DNA from: Cricetomys ansorgei
Taxonomy: Eukaryota; Chordata; Mammalia; Rodentia; Nesomyidae
Assembly (NCBI GenBank): GCA_026225945.1
Contig: JAMJFZ010003746.1
Span: 3,232,501 to 3,296,500, forward strand
DNA length: 64,000 nt
Direction of reading: 5' to 3'
The position numbers were made by a program, and so were the translations under genes. The notes under the pieces were generated by a model. The model saw only the letters and a program-made list of their open reading frames with translations. It was not told where the DNA came from and made no database searches. Below are positions 11,726-23,299 of this stretch, piece after piece; positions within the stretch are counted from its first letter, which is position 1, and each line of letters opens with the position of its first letter.

Positions 11726-12536
11726 AATTTAAAAAAGCTCCATGACTCCTGTTTTTTTTTTCCCCCCCTCAAACGCTTAATTCATTGGTTTCAACATCAG
11801 ATCAAACAGATGCAATAAAAAGGACAAAATCTTAATTAAGAGTACAATACAACGTGACAGCTTTCAAAGAATTGGTACAAACCGACTTTTATTGGGCTCT
11901 AACAAAAGAAAGTTGTTTGGGGAAAAATTATTGTCAAATATCATTAGAGAAATTATTTGGAAGCAAGTGCTAATAAACAAATGTATTACATTCTTAAAAT
12001 CCCCCTTCACAAAGACGTTAACTGACACGCTTAACAGGAGAAGATGGCTGTATTAAAGTACCCATCCTAGTAATTTAGAGGTAATCCCTGAGGCTCAGCT
12101 ACTGTAGAGGCAAATATAAAACGGTTCAAGAGTGGTAACAGTCTTTACCATCAATGGTAGAAGAAACCAATCACAAGCCCATCTGTGTGAGACCTAGCTA
12201 AAAAGATATTATTCAAGCAGGGTACAAAGGGAAGGGTGGATTGCCCCAGGAGAAATTTTAGCAGACAAGTACAAGCTTTTCAATGTTGATCGTAGGCTTG
12301 CATCCCAAGCTAACAGCAACAAATTTGGAAGTAAGGCTTCCCTTTAAAGACATCAGCACTGCCTTCTGAACTTCGTGTGGCAATGCATATCCAAGTTACC
12401 AAAATGATGCCTTCTTTATGAAGAACTGAAGGCAATAATTTTCCAAATTATTTCATATTTGCAATGCTTTAAATAAATCCAAATTCAGCCCTATAAAAAT
12501 ATGAAAGAGCAGAACTTCTTTAAAAATTATGCCATC

Positions 12537-12740
12537 AGGACTGGCAAGATGGCTCACAGGTACAGGAGGTACTGGCACAAAAAACTGATAACTTAGATCC
12601 TTAGATTCTACAAGGTGGTAAGAGACAACCAATTCCCAAGAGTTGTCTTCTAGCCTTCTTACACGTATACATGCGCACGCACATATGCACACATGCACAT
12701 ACATACATGTATATACACACATAAATAGATAGCTAGATAA
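12537..12740 (+). mobile_element. B3-type SINE
   Basis: ggactggcaagatggctcac at the head, gagttgtcttctagccttct in the body, and a variable CA/TA microsatellite tail. Confidence 0.75.
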
Positions 12741-13055
12741 GTAAATAAGCTCACTGTTATTCAAAAATTTACCAAAGATAAGAATTAATGCTTCTAAATA
12801 TAAATGAATCAGATATATTTTTTTGTAACTATCTTTTCATTTGAATAATTTAAAACATAGCTTGAAGTACAGATGTGGTATAAATCCAAGTATTAAAAAA
12901 TGTAAAGAAATAGCACGCTTTAATTAGACCTAAAAACAGAAACAAAATGGTTGTTTTAGTACAATAAATGATCATATAACTCTAAGCATAAAAAATATAT
13001 AACAAGATGAAACTAGGAACGGACTGGATTCCACACAAAGCACAAAACTCTTTAC

Positions 13056-13223
13056 CTCGGTCTGCAGGATGGCAGCCCTTTGTTCCTTAGCAGTGAGGGA
13101 TTCTTTTAATACCTCAATATGTTGCTTACTGTCTGAGAATTGGTTTGTGAGAGTTTCTAGTTTTGTCTGTAAGGCTAGCAGTTCTGTGTCCTTTCTTGAC
13201 AACTCCTGTTTCACTTGGCCAAT
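13056..13223 (-). CDS. ERC1: ERC1 coding exon 6
   Basis: This exon of 168 nt encodes 56 residues, IGQVKQELSRKDTELLALQT through KEQRAAILQTE, continuing the central coiled coil (about residues 468-523 if exon 5 is included, 440-495 if not). The acceptor is TTTCCAG before ATTGG, and the donor is GAG followed by GTAAAG. Phase is 0/0 and the exon is intact. No following exon is visible between 13055 and 1. The next expected segment begins VDALRLRLEEKE and must lie to the left of this window. Confidence 0.96.
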
Positions 13224-13349
13224 CTGGAAAAGAAAACACAACACTGTAAGCGAGAAAGAAATTTAACAACTACCTTTGAGCTGGACCTCTGGCAGATTTA
13301 TGTCATAAGATAGGAAACTAAATGCAACATTAATTTTATGATAAAGTAG

Positions 13350-13405
13350 AGACTGGGATGTGCTTTAGTAGTAAAACACTTGCCTAGCACCCTGAGTTCC
13401 TAGGC
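13350..13405 (+). mobile_element. ID-like SINE
   Basis: ctgggatgtgctttagtagt and aaacacttgcctagcaccct. It lies about 130 bases upstream of exon 6 in the transcript. Confidence 0.5.
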
Positions 13406-13804
13406 TCATCAAATAGTAAATAAACAGGACATACTAATCTTTTTGCACCATCTAATACTGAATGCTCCTTACCAAAAACTAAGCTTATTCAACAAACACA
13501 GAAATTTCCAATCTTCATTTATTGTCTCTAAATAGTTTCTGAATCTCCTTAGGGAGAACAGAACAAGGAGGAAATTACAGTTCACCCAGACCAGGCAACA
13601 TTCGTCACCTAAACACCAGTCCATTTTGTCAAGCCTCCATCTCCAGAGCACGACAGATCTCAAGCAGGGTTAGTGTAGACATAAAACATGAGGGAAAAGC
13701 AACTTCCTATTTCTATTGCAAAGTAAATTCAATTCCTAGTGGTATGCTTCTTGGTTTTTCTTTCTCAAGCAAAAGTTTCATAAAATCTTTATCTTAAAGG
13801 GATA

Positions 13805-13905
13805 GGCCAGATGTGGTAGTGCACATCTTTATCCCAGGCGGAAGCTGTTGGAGCTCTGTAAGTTCCAAGCCAGCCAGGGGTATATAGTGAGACCCTATAT
13901 CATGA
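13805..13905 (+). mobile_element. B1 SINE, diverged
   Basis: ggccagatgtggtagtgcac, catctttatcccaggc and agccagccaggggtatatag. Confidence 0.7.
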
Positions 13906-14209
13906 AAGCAGGAGGAAACCAAGCTACCTTCGGTGTTAAGGCATTAGAGATGCTTTCTTTAAAATAATGTCACCTGTTTATTAACTATAGTCATATCATA
14001 GACCATAAACAGATAAATACATTGGACTTAAATGAAGAATGTATAAACTCTCTGAAATAATCTACACATCATTTGAAGTTTATCAGTCGGAAAGGGCAAC
14101 TCATAACTCAAAGAGTACAATGCAATCTCCACAAAGCTCTCTTAACAACAAAAATTTCCAGGGGAGGGTAGGGGGCGAAAGAGAGAGAGGGAGGGAGCGA
14201 CAGATGGGG

Positions 14210-14335
14210 GGGGGTTTATGTATCTTAGGTTGGCCCAAAGTGACTAATGTAGCCAAGGCTGGCCTTGCTCCTGATCTTCTTGCCTCTATCTCCTAAATGC
14301 TAGGGTTACAGGAATATGTGCAACCACACCCAGTG
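14210..14335 (-). mobile_element. B1 SINE, diverged
   Basis: agccaaggctggccttgctc, then aaatgctagggttacaggaa and caaccacacccag on plus. Confidence 0.65.
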
Positions 14336-14439
14336 AGTACAGTGCATGTATACGCTGCATGTTCATGTTTGTACGCCGATATAAAACACCCAAAGGCAAA
14401 AGTTGTGTTCTGTTCTATCATTTTCTGCCTTACTCCTTT

Positions 14440-14605
14440 TGAGACTGGTTCTCTCACTGAACCTGAAGCTAGGCTGGCAGCCAGCAAACCCTAGTGACCC
14501 TTCCTGTCTCCAGGTTCCTATGGCATTGGGATTATAGACATATGCAATCACAACTCGCTTTTTATATGAGTTCTGGAGATGTAAATTCATTCCTCAGGTC
14601 CCAAA
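14440..14605 (-). mobile_element. B1-like SINE remnant
   Basis: gctaggctggcagccagcaa, ggcattgggattatagacat and tgagttctggagatgtaaat on plus. Old and rearranged. Confidence 0.5.
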
Positions 14606-14627
14606 AATTCCTAAGAATTTTGTTTGT

Positions 14628-14755
14628 TTTTATATTTTTTGAGACAAGATTTCTCTGTGTCCTAGCTGTGCAGAACTCACTGTATAGACCAGGCTGGCCT
14701 AGAACTCAGAGCCCCTCCCAGTGCTGGGATGAAAGGCATGTGGCACACCTGACCG
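14628..14755 (-). mobile_element. B1 SINE
   Basis: tgagacaagatttctctgtg, agaccaggctggcctagaac and gtgctgggatgaaaggcatg on plus. Confidence 0.85.
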
Positions 14756-15516
14756 CCTCTTTCCTATCTGGAACTCTTTACACTGAAAAAAATGAAAAGA
14801 AAAAAAGATTTTAAAAGAAAGCTATCTTATGACATTTTCTGATTTTATATAGGCCTACCATCCAAGAAATAACTACAAGATAGATTAACTACTGAATAGA
14901 AAGTCAGTAATATTCATGGCATATGAAACAAAATTCCTTGAGTTTTAGAAAACTAAACATCTCTAAAGTATTTTACCACATTAATCTTAGAAAAAGAGAA
15001 AAAGTATTTTGCAGCCATTTCACAAGAAGAAATAAAGTTTACCTTAAAACTGGACTTTTAGTTTGGGAACAGACCTCAATGGAAGAGTTCTTTGCTAACA
15101 TGTACAAAACCCTACATTTGATCCCCTCACAAAAGGAAGGAAGGAAAGAAGTGAGGAACAGAGGGAGGGAGGGAGGGAGACCAACTAGACTGTTAAGCAC
15201 TAAAAACAATTTAGTCTTCTCTTTCAATAAAACAAGCATTTTTCTATACACATGAAAACTCTTATTTACTGATATGCTAGTCATTTATATTGTATATGCT
15301 TACTATATGCAAATACTTAAGGATATTCATGCTGTCCCTTTACCATCAACAATAACACATACTAGTATTATTCTATCTGTAATACATGGATTAAACTAAA
15401 AATACATTTGTTCTATAAATAAATACTCAAAATATTCAAAGTATCACTACTTTCTCATCAAAGAATTATGGCTTAAAGGTATCCAAATTTCTGGATATTT
15501 CTAAACATGTGTCAAA

Positions 15517-15632
15517 AATAAACAGACACCAAGCATGGGAAATACACCTAAAAATCCCAATGCTAAGGAGGCTGAGGCAGAATCACAAGTTTAATGACTA
15601 TCCTACATAGTAAGGTCCTTTCTCAAAATTCC
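15517..15632 (+). mobile_element. Old B1/7SL-derived SINE
   Basis: accaagcatgggaaatacac, atcccaatgctaaggaggct and gaggcagaatcacaag. Confidence 0.45.
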
Positions 15633-16296
15633 AAAATACACGCTATACATACACACCAGTTGCAGTTTTGCCATGTGCATTAGTAAAGAAGCTTTACATA
15701 TATTGCTATACAACCTCCAAAAACTGAGAAAGAGAAGCAAATATTTCAAACAGAAGAAAAAATTAGAAGCACAAATCTTCCTTCCAGAATGCCCGGGAGA
15801 GAACTAGATGAGGAGCCCATGCTGACAGTCACTGGACTGCCTCATGTGTTTGAGGGCAGTATCTTTACTTCTCTAATATCTTGGTTTCCTAGCTGGCAAT
15901 GGGGAAATTACACCAAAGCACCATACTGATAGGAATTCAATAAAATAACTCAAGAAATGTACTTGACCTTCTGTCTGATATAATACATGAATGAATAATA
16001 CTAGCTAAGAAAAAAGAGGAAGTTATATACCAGCTTCTCCTCCAGTCAACCTAGTTAACACCAAAATCTAAATTAGATCTTTTCCATACATAGTATTTTA
16101 CTTTTTAAGCCACAATACAAACTAGGCCATAAATAGGAAGCATAGCAAATTAGCAAATGTATTTTTAATACTGCATTCCAGTATTTTAGTCCACAATTCT
16201 TCCCAAGAGTAGTTTTTCCATTTGTCTTTGACACTTTGAGGAAAATGTGCATGGACAATTCAAACCGGGTACTGAAGAAATTACAAGTAAAATTCT

Positions 16297-16440
16297 AAAA
16301 CTGGAGTGGATGTAAAATCAAATCTTGCCTCTTACTAGCTATGGTTTCCCTGGGTATCACTCTGTTTTCTCATCTATAAATTAGTATAGATCACCTCAGC
16401 AAGTAGGTTGTAAGATGCTTCTAGTAAGTATACAAGTGGT
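16297..16440 (+). mobile_element. MIR SINE (ancient)
   Basis: tcttgcctcttactagctat, ctgttttctcatctataaat and agtaggttgtaagatgcttc follow MIR order on plus. Confidence 0.6.
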
Positions 16441-16686
16441 ATACTTTTGTTTTATTTATTAAAATGCTTTGGAATGCAGTTTTAAGTTCATCAAACAGAA
16501 GGCTGAGGTCTTTAGTAACTTAAAGTAAAGATCACACTAATTCTAAACTACCGGGTAACTTTAAATAGGCTGATCACTCTCTGTACATCTGTCCTAAAGA
16601 AAATAACATTTGTTGCAAAGTCTCCTAATGAGAACATAAAAGATAGTGTCTCCATATAAAGATACATCACTTTTCTCAAGAATTTC

Positions 16687-16835
16687 AGCTGGGCAGTGTG
16701 GCACACATCTTTAATCCCAGCGCTCGGGAGGCAGAATCAGGCAGATCTCTTTGAGTTTGAAGCCACCCTGGTCTACAGAGTGAGTCCAGGTCAGCCAGGG
16801 CTACACAGAGAAACCCTGTCTATAAAAAAAAAAAG
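16687..16835 (+). mobile_element. B1 SINE
   Basis: agctgggcagtgtggcacac, aatcccagcgctcgggaggc and tacacagagaaaccctgtct, then an A-rich tail. Confidence 0.95.
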
Positions 16836-17266
16836 ACGACGACGCCAAAAGTGGGGGGGATGATTTCAAACGCAGAATAAGTTGTAGATGGTGAGCCTAG
16901 ACACCTCTGCAAATCCCTGTGTCTAAAAATATGGAGGGAGAAATCATTCATATAAATCAATGTATATCTAATCAACAAGGGGATAAGGAAGGGGAGGTTT
17001 GAAATATCATCCATAGAGGGGTAAAAACAATAAAGAACCAGGTGTAGAGCTTCCAGAATGCATGTGAATTCAGTGTGCGCAAGTGACATATGAATCAAAC
17101 TGGTGAACAAATGTCAGTTAAAAGAGCAGAGCAGGCTGGTTAGTGCTAAGAATGGGCAGAGCTGCCATCCATAGAGAATGAAAGTGTAAGCCACCCAGAA
17201 GCCAGAGCCAGCAGGGTCCCACTGTGGGATCACTGCACACAGAGAGGTAAATCTTACTGCAAAGAC

Positions 17267-17350
17267 CTCAGACTGAAGACCAGCCGCTCTCTTTTTCAGC
17301 TCCTCCCCTTGAGCCTCTTTCGAACTTAGTTCCTCCTTCAGTTGCTCTAC
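17267..17350 (-). CDS. ERC1: ERC1 alternative cassette exon 5
   Basis: This exon of 84 nt encodes 28 residues, VEQLKEELSSKEAQGEELKK followed by RAAGLQSE. It corresponds to the optional coiled-coil insert known from longer ERC1 isoforms, just before IGQVKQELSRKDTEL. The acceptor is GTGACAG. The donor that gives the expected end is weak (GAG followed by GTCTTT). Nine bases further on is a much stronger match (GCA followed by GTAAGA at 17257), which would add Val-Phe-Ala and keep the frame. Both exon 5 and its nine-base extension are multiples of three, so inclusion, skipping or extension never breaks the protein. Residue G in EAQG is W in the human protein as I recall it. Confidence 0.85.
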
Positions 17351-18769
17351 CTGTCACGACAGTGTTATTGTTTTCATTCATATGCCAACTTAGGTCTTCA
17401 TATTACCTGCTTTTGAGCCACAGTGACTCTAAAATAACAATAACTTACATAAAATAATCAAATCTGTTCCCCTAATTCAATTTTCAAAGGCACGTACTGT
17501 CTCTATTTCATAAACTTTTAAAAAAAAATCAACTGGAATGTGCTAATCAACAGAAAGGAGGTATACATATAGATTACAATACAGTGTATTTTGTCCTAAA
17601 ATCAGGGAGAAAATCCAAGCTAACAAAAAGCTGGGAACATCAATTTTTAGCTTTAAAATCAACATGTAATTAGCATAAACCCTCAAAAAAAGTATTTATT
17701 ATTTATTATTTCCTCTTTAGTAATAGAGGAAAATTCCATAGATGTATATGTCAGATACAGACACTACCTAAAACAAGAAACCGAACAGTGTAGGGAGTTA
17801 CACCTGTGTCATTCCTTGGCGGTCAACTAAGGGAAATGTTTTGGTTTTCCGTTCTGAGAAACTAAAGAATACAGTTGCTGTATGTATACATTTGGGAAAT
17901 TCACTGAGCAATACTTTTCTAGCTAAAATTTCATTGCTAAAATTACTTATTTATTTTGCTTATTTTGAGGCAGGGTCTCACTATATATAGCCCTGGCTAG
18001 CCTGAAACTTACTATGTAAATCAGGATGGCCTCCAAGTTGCAGAAATCTGGCTACCTCTGTCTACTAAGTGCTGGGACTGCAGGTATGTGGCACCATATC
18101 CAATTTTTTACAACTATGATTTTTAATTAAACCATAATAAACTAAACTCTTTAGTTTTATGTAAATAGTTTACAGAATCAAACTAAATGATTCTGGATCT
18201 GAAGAATGCTGTGACTGATAGGCCTCAATGCTGGCTGACTACCTTACTGTACATATCCCCGAGGAGCACATAGAAAGCAAAAAAAAAAAAAAAAAAAAAA
18301 AAATGTGGTAGCAAATTAACTCCTCTAAGGGAGAGGGCAAAGCCTTTCATTCTTGGAACTCTGCTTAGAGGGCAAACATTTAATTTGTTTTGGGAAAAAA
18401 AAAAAAAAAAAAACAGCTCTCAGGGGTTTGACTTAAAATACTTCCCAAGAAGAGCTAGAGAATAAGCTGTCTCATACAATAAGAAAAACTCCTCTGAACG
18501 AAGTTCCATCAAATCATTTCAGAAGTACTTACAGAAATGAAAAGTCAAACTGTAACAACATGTCCTTAGTCACATCAAGCAAATCTTATTTTAAAAAAAG
18601 CTTTCAATAACCAAATGAAACCAGTAGTTCTGATTTTAATTCTGGGAAGTCTGGGGGGTGGGGTGGGGTTAGACTTCTCTAAAGTCTAATAAAACATAAA
18701 GTAGATCTTTACCATTACTAACATGGAAAAGTATACAAGCTTCTAGAAACTGAAGTATCTGTTCCACAC
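17351..18769 (-). other. ERC1 intron 4-5
   Basis: This intron of 1419 bases lies between exon 4 and the cassette exon 5. It holds one B1 (17944-18105) and two poly-A tracts on the plus strand (about 18280-18303 and 18397-18412), which are poly-U in the transcript. The rest is A/T-rich unique sequence. Confidence 0.9.
17944..18105 (-). mobile_element. B1 SINE
   Basis: gaggcagggtctcactatat, agtgctgggactgcaggtat and ggcaccatatccaat on plus. Confidence 0.85.
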
Positions 18770-18925
18770 CTTATTTTTCATGAATTTGGAGTGGCTCCTA
18801 TACACCTCCATTTGTTTCATTTCTTCCTCCCGTTCTTCAGTACTCAAAGCTCCATTTGATTTCAGCATCTGAATTTCCTCTTCCAGGTCTCGGAGTCCAC
18901 GTTCCATGGAAGAGATTTTTGAATC
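18770..18925 (-). CDS. ERC1: ERC1 coding exon 4
   Basis: This exon of 156 nt encodes 52 residues (about 388-439), from DSKISSMERGLRDLEEEIQM to YRSHSKFMKNK. It is a charged coiled coil rich in Glu, Leu, Lys and Ser, the composition behind the name ELKS. The acceptor is TTCCTAG before GATTC, and the donor is AAG followed by GTGTGG, weaker than consensus. It is followed in the transcript by the alternative exon 5. Phase is 0/0, so splicing to exon 5 or directly to exon 6 both keep the frame. Confidence 0.95.
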
Positions 18926-19507
18926 CTAGGAATGATGAAGAGTTAAGCATTAAAATATTTACAAAAATTAAAAGTAGCTGAATAACTGGGTCTCTCAAAA
19001 TGCTGGATTTAATAACGATAAATACACAGAAAACCTACTGCTACAGCATGAGGAAAAAGGAATTCTCTCATCCTCACAATCTGACCACACCTTTCTTCCT
19101 CCAGTTACAGAGTCTTTAAATTCAAGCAGACATAATTAAAAAAAAAAAAGTAGATGAGATGGGGAAAAGGTTAAAGGTTTTTTGCACTTTGTGATGAACA
19201 AATTTCTAGTGGGAGGGGGACCTGTAATACTAACAGTAAAGCCTTTTCTAGTTCTAGTATTTCACTGCTTAGTGCCCTCTAGGGGGCATGTTTCTGCCAA
19301 TAAATAAAGGAAAAGAATACAAATTTGAAAGAATTAAACAATAAAGCTTATAATTATGTATATAATAATACCTAGTATTCCAATTGCAGAAAAATTCAAG
19401 AGTGAATGCTTACATTAACAGCTAATTTTTATATGATAGAAATCTTATTCTCTATGCTTCTGACATACATTTGAAATATCTACATGTTTTAAAAATCACT
19501 AGTTTCT

Positions 19508-19583
19508 ATGGCACATGTCTATAGTCCTGAGTATTCAAAATGTTGTCTCATTTTGAATACTCAGGACTACAGACATGTGCCAT
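19508..19583. repeat. Near-perfect inverted repeat (34-bp arms, 8-nt loop)
   Basis: Arm 1 is 19508-19541, loop 19542-19549, arm 2 is 19550-19583. The arms are reverse complements at 33 of 34 positions. In the ERC1 transcript (minus strand) the single mismatch becomes a G-U pair, so the RNA could form an uninterrupted 34-bp stem. The arm sequence (gcacatgtctatagtcctga) looks like the head of a 7SL/B1-type SINE. Confidence 0.95.
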
Positions 19584-19670
19584 CAAGAGGATTACTTGAG
19601 CCCAGGAGTTCAGTGATACCCTAGGCAACATAGTAAGACACACAACACACCCCCATCTCAAAAATAGTTA
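19584..19670 (+). mobile_element. 7SL-derived SINE body (Alu/proto-B1-like)
   Basis: attacttgagcccaggagtt, then ctaggcaacatagtaagaca and cccccatctcaaaa resemble the older 7SL-derived SINE body rather than a typical B1. It continues directly from the right arm of the inverted repeat. Confidence 0.55.
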
Positions 19671-20889
19671 AATAATAATTACTGCTCTTGTATACCATTA
19701 CCACAAATATCACCTTCTGGTACTACATTTTTCTGTACTCAATCTCTTGATTTGTTTTGGCAACATCTAACTTATCTTCAACTTACTTCAGGTGTCAATT
19801 GTCAGCAAAATGGCGACATGACGTAATTTTGTATCTGTAAGTGAACATGCTTATTTGCCTAAGAAATAGAAACTTTAAAGAATTTAAATTAAGTATAGCT
19901 TCATTTTATTTGGAGCTTTAGAGAGAACATTCTAGGGTGGAATTTTGAAACTGACTTCCTTTTCACTTTACATCAAAGATGTCTTGGTTGGCTCTGTTTG
20001 CTATTGTAATTCCTAGAATAGAAAGACAACTTCAGTATCTGTCCAGAGACAACTTCGACCAGCAATTTCAGGTTTGGGAAGGTAAGGAGGAAGAGGTATC
20101 CGTGCCTTGCTCATAGTCTACATTTCAATTGTACTATCTGAAATTTTCACTTTTAAGTTTAATATAAAATTTTCTGCAAGTATCAGGAGATGGTCTCTTA
20201 AATGACTAAAACAACAAATATACACAAACAGCTAAAAGAGTCAAATGTAAAGTCAAATGTAATTTCTGCCACGCTTAAATCTAAGAGCAACAAGAGAGAA
20301 TGAGCAGATAGGGAAAGGGAGTGTATCTCTAGCACAGCTTTGATCGACACAGGACAACAAGAGCCCAGAGTAAAAGCCCTAGCTCTGTACTTCCAAAGAA
20401 GACTACCTGTACAGCTTCTACAAGGCCCTTACCCAAAGCTTTACTTCGTCTCCATCTGTAACAACACAGAGGTACCTCAGGACCAAATCAACTCACTACC
20501 AAACATATGGCACAAAAACGTCTAGAAAAGACCATTACTGCAGCTATGAAAACCGTGAGGCAAACATGGACTTCCTAGGGAAAGATCTACCCATCTATTC
20601 TTTGAAATCAGGTTGGACAACTAGTTTCTGTTAGTATAACCTAGCATAAACTCGAATTGTACCAAGCCTAGGTTTATGTGAGGTCAGCTCTCTCAAGCAG
20701 CTTTTGCATTTGTATGTGAAATAAGCAGGTAAATCAGTTCCCTTTCACTTTCCCACTGTACTTCCCAAAGCCTTGACTCCCCTATCCCTGTCAGCCATTC
20801 CTAATGGGCATTCTAAGATCTACTCCTTGAGAAATTTCCCACATCACCAATTCCAAAAGATGTCTCATTTCCCCCAAGCAAAACTGTGA

Positions 20890-21270
20890 TTTCTCGAAGG
20901 ATATAATTACCCTTGATTCATTTTGCAACCCCAGAGACCAGCTTCTAATCCACCTGGAAGACAAACTTCTGGGGATGTCTATGAGGGTATGTATATCCAG
21001 GGAAGCATTTAAGGTGAAAGGCCAACCTTGAACATGAGTGGTGTCATCCAATGAGCAAGAGTCCGGGACTAAATAAAAAGTAGAAAGCAAGGGGAGCGTC
21101 AACACTCATCTCCTCTGCTTCCAAACTGTGAACACAAAGTGGTTGGCCAGATGCCTCACACTCCTACTATCTCATCTCACCCCAAGGACTATGCCCTCAA
21201 GCCATGATCCAAAAGAAACCAGTTACGTTGTTACAGCAATGAGAGCAGTAACTAACACAGCACCCACTTG
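20890..21270 (+). mobile_element. MaLR-like LTR
   Basis: Diagnostic segments are ggtgtcatccaatgagcaag, actaaataaaaagtagaaag, catctcctctgcttccaaac, and the 3' end ttacagcaatgagagcagta. Same family type as 21910-22290 and 33770-34135. Confidence 0.55.
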
Positions 21271-21654
21271 ACCCTTCTTGACAGAATCTCTTTTTTTACA
21301 ATATAAGCTTGGCAAAACTTAAAATATAACCACTGTCAATGAACAAAATTACACATCCCTGATCTGTGAGGAGGGGAAAAAACATGTGCACATCCTTAGG
21401 CATCAACGGGGATCAGGAAATAACATGCGCAAATAAACCTATAGAGAATGTGACTAAGGGAAAGTCATAAAATTAAACCATTCTAAAGGCCCCTTATAAG
21501 ATTATATTCAAGCTTCTAATTATATAACTATAAAGAGCCCATAAACTAGTAATTTAAATTTTGTTTGTTAAATCCTTCCCCCACTGAAAAAGAAAATATA
21601 CATAATATGAACAAAATTTTATCACTGCCAGCCAAACTTCACTGTTGAGACCTG

Positions 21655-21658
<4 letters not shown>

Positions 21659-21702
<44 letters not shown>
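21659..21702 (+). repeat. (CA)n microsatellite
   Basis: About 44 bases of CA dinucleotide (GT in the transcript), followed by a G-rich segment. Confidence 0.97.
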
Positions 21703-21704
<2 letters not shown>

Positions 21705-21808
21705 GGGGAGGGGTACATAAAACAAGTCTCCTATGGAGTATGAAGAATTTAAAGAGAGTATGGAGTAAGTTCTACCTAAATGGGCTTGCATAATAAAGAA
21801 TATAAAGC

Positions 21809-21905
21809 AGGGTATAGTATCACCTACCTATAATCCTAGCAGGAACTTGAGACAGGAAGATGGCAAGTTCAAGACCAGCCCGGGATACAGGGAGATAAAA
21901 AGAGG
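21809..21905 (+). mobile_element. B1-like SINE, diverged
   Basis: cctataatcctagcaggaac and aagttcaagaccagcccggg. Confidence 0.6.
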
Positions 21906-21909
21906 ACCA

Positions 21910-22290
21910 TATGTGATGGTTGATTCTAAATAGCAACTGACCACAACCAAGAATCACCTGGGAACAGAGTCTCAATGAGGAATTATCTAGATCAGATTAG
22001 CCTGTGAACATATCTGTATAGGGACTGTTTTGATTGAATTGAGTGAGGGTGGCATAGAAGACTCCACCTGAATTTAGGTGGCACCAACCCATGGACTGAG
22101 TCCTGAACTGTACAAGACAGAAGAAAGCTAGATGAAAGCAAGCCCGCAGGCAGCAATAGTGTATTTGTTTCCCTTTGCTCTTGGTTGTAGATGCAATGTG
22201 ACCAGCTGTCTCAAGCTCCTGCCTCTGACTTCCCTGCAATGGTGACTATAACATGAAACCGTAAGCCAAATTGTCACAACAAAGGAAACC
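21910..22290 (+). mobile_element. MaLR-like LTR
   Basis: atgtgatggttgattctaaa, agagtctcaatgaggaatta, ggtggcaccaacccatggac and gcaatgtgaccagctgtctc occur in the expected order. The 3' end near cgtaagccaaattgtcacaa is eroded. Confidence 0.7.
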
Positions 22291-22334
22291 AGAAGACCAC
22301 GGGTCTGACAAAAATACTACGACCATCACCTACC

Positions 22335-22570
22335 ATCAGCTGTTTACTATGTGCAAGGTTCTGTCTGTTCAAAGCATTTTACATGTTTTAATTAATGAAT
22401 CTCAAAGTAATCCACAGAATGGGGTTCTAATCACCATTAACTGGCTTTTTTAAAAAATCTGAGCCAGAGAGGTTAGGATTTTGCTTCTTGTCACATATCT
22501 AATAATATGTAGCTAGATTTTTAATCAAAGGAGTTTAACTCAGAAAGCAAACTCTTTATCACCACACTAT
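22335..22570 (-). mobile_element. MIR SINE (ancient, nearly full length)
   Basis: tttactatgtgcaaggttct, agcattttacatgttttaat, gagccagagaggttagg and gtagctagatttttaatcaa follow reverse MIR order. Confidence 0.75.
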
Positions 22571-23186
22571 AACTTCTGGAGATTTCTAACTAATCTCTAA
22601 TTTAAAACAGTTTTTCAAAATACTGTCTTTCCAATTCTGCGGCCCTCTAGACATAGAATCTGCAGGGCCAAAGTGATTTTCACAGTAATCTTACAGTTAT
22701 CACCAGATTTGTGTTGACATTGTACTGATAAGGAAACAATGGACTAAAGTGAGTGCCTTAGCACAAATCAAGACAGAAGCACTAACTCACAGTAGTAGTC
22801 AACAATATGCTTTACGGACATAAAATGGCAATGAAGAAAAGGATATATAAAACTACAAATTTTAAAAGAATGCTCTCGATTAAGCAGTTAAAATGTATTA
22901 CTTTAATAAGTTCCAACCATCAAATATACATAAAAAAATGGAAATGAGGCATGGAGCACTTATGCTGCATACTATAGAATAATGGTTGTCCCTAGCAACA
23001 GTACCTGTAGATTGCTCAAAAGTGCAAGCTGAGGGGGTATTTCCTTCTTAGAACACTACTCTTACTTGAAAGAACTAGCAAGCTACAGTTATTGAGACTT
23101 GGGTTTGGGCAAATATTTTCTTAAAGAAGGAAGCAGGCCTGTCAACTTTTAAGAGAAATTAAGGGATCTGAACATTAAAAGGTTTT

Positions 23187-23285
23187 CTTTGTGTGTGTGT
23201 GTGTGTCTGTGTGTGTGTGTGTTTGCACACGCTTGTATATCTGTGCAAGTGTGTATAAAGGTAGGTGTATATATATATATAGTGG
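23187..23285 (+). repeat. (GT)n and (TA)n microsatellite
   Basis: TG repeats at about 23187-23222, mixed TG/TA, then TA repeats at 23270-23281. Confidence 0.9.
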
Positions 23286-23299
23286 CCGAAGACAAACTA

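Larger units (their letters stand above)
1..13055 (-). other. ERC1 intron after exon 6 (partial)
   Basis: Donor GTAAAG is at 13055 and the acceptor is outside the window. Content is MaLR LTRs in both orientations, B2/B3/B4, B1 and ID SINEs, two URR1-like hAT elements, one old L1 fragment, an MIR and two long microsatellites. I see nothing recognisable in 1-1040, 1385-1940, 4330-5925, 8000-9060 and 11740-12530, apart from A/T-rich unique sequence. Confidence 0.9.
13224..17266 (-). other. ERC1 intron 5-6
   Basis: The intron runs from the weak donor GTCTTT at 17266 (or GTAAGA at 17257) to acceptor TTTCCAG at 13224. It contains several B1 copies, an ID, an MIR at about 16300 and short GA-rich stretches at 14160-14205 and 15135-15180. 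Nothing recognisable is seen in 14760-15515 and 15640-16290. Confidence 0.9.
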
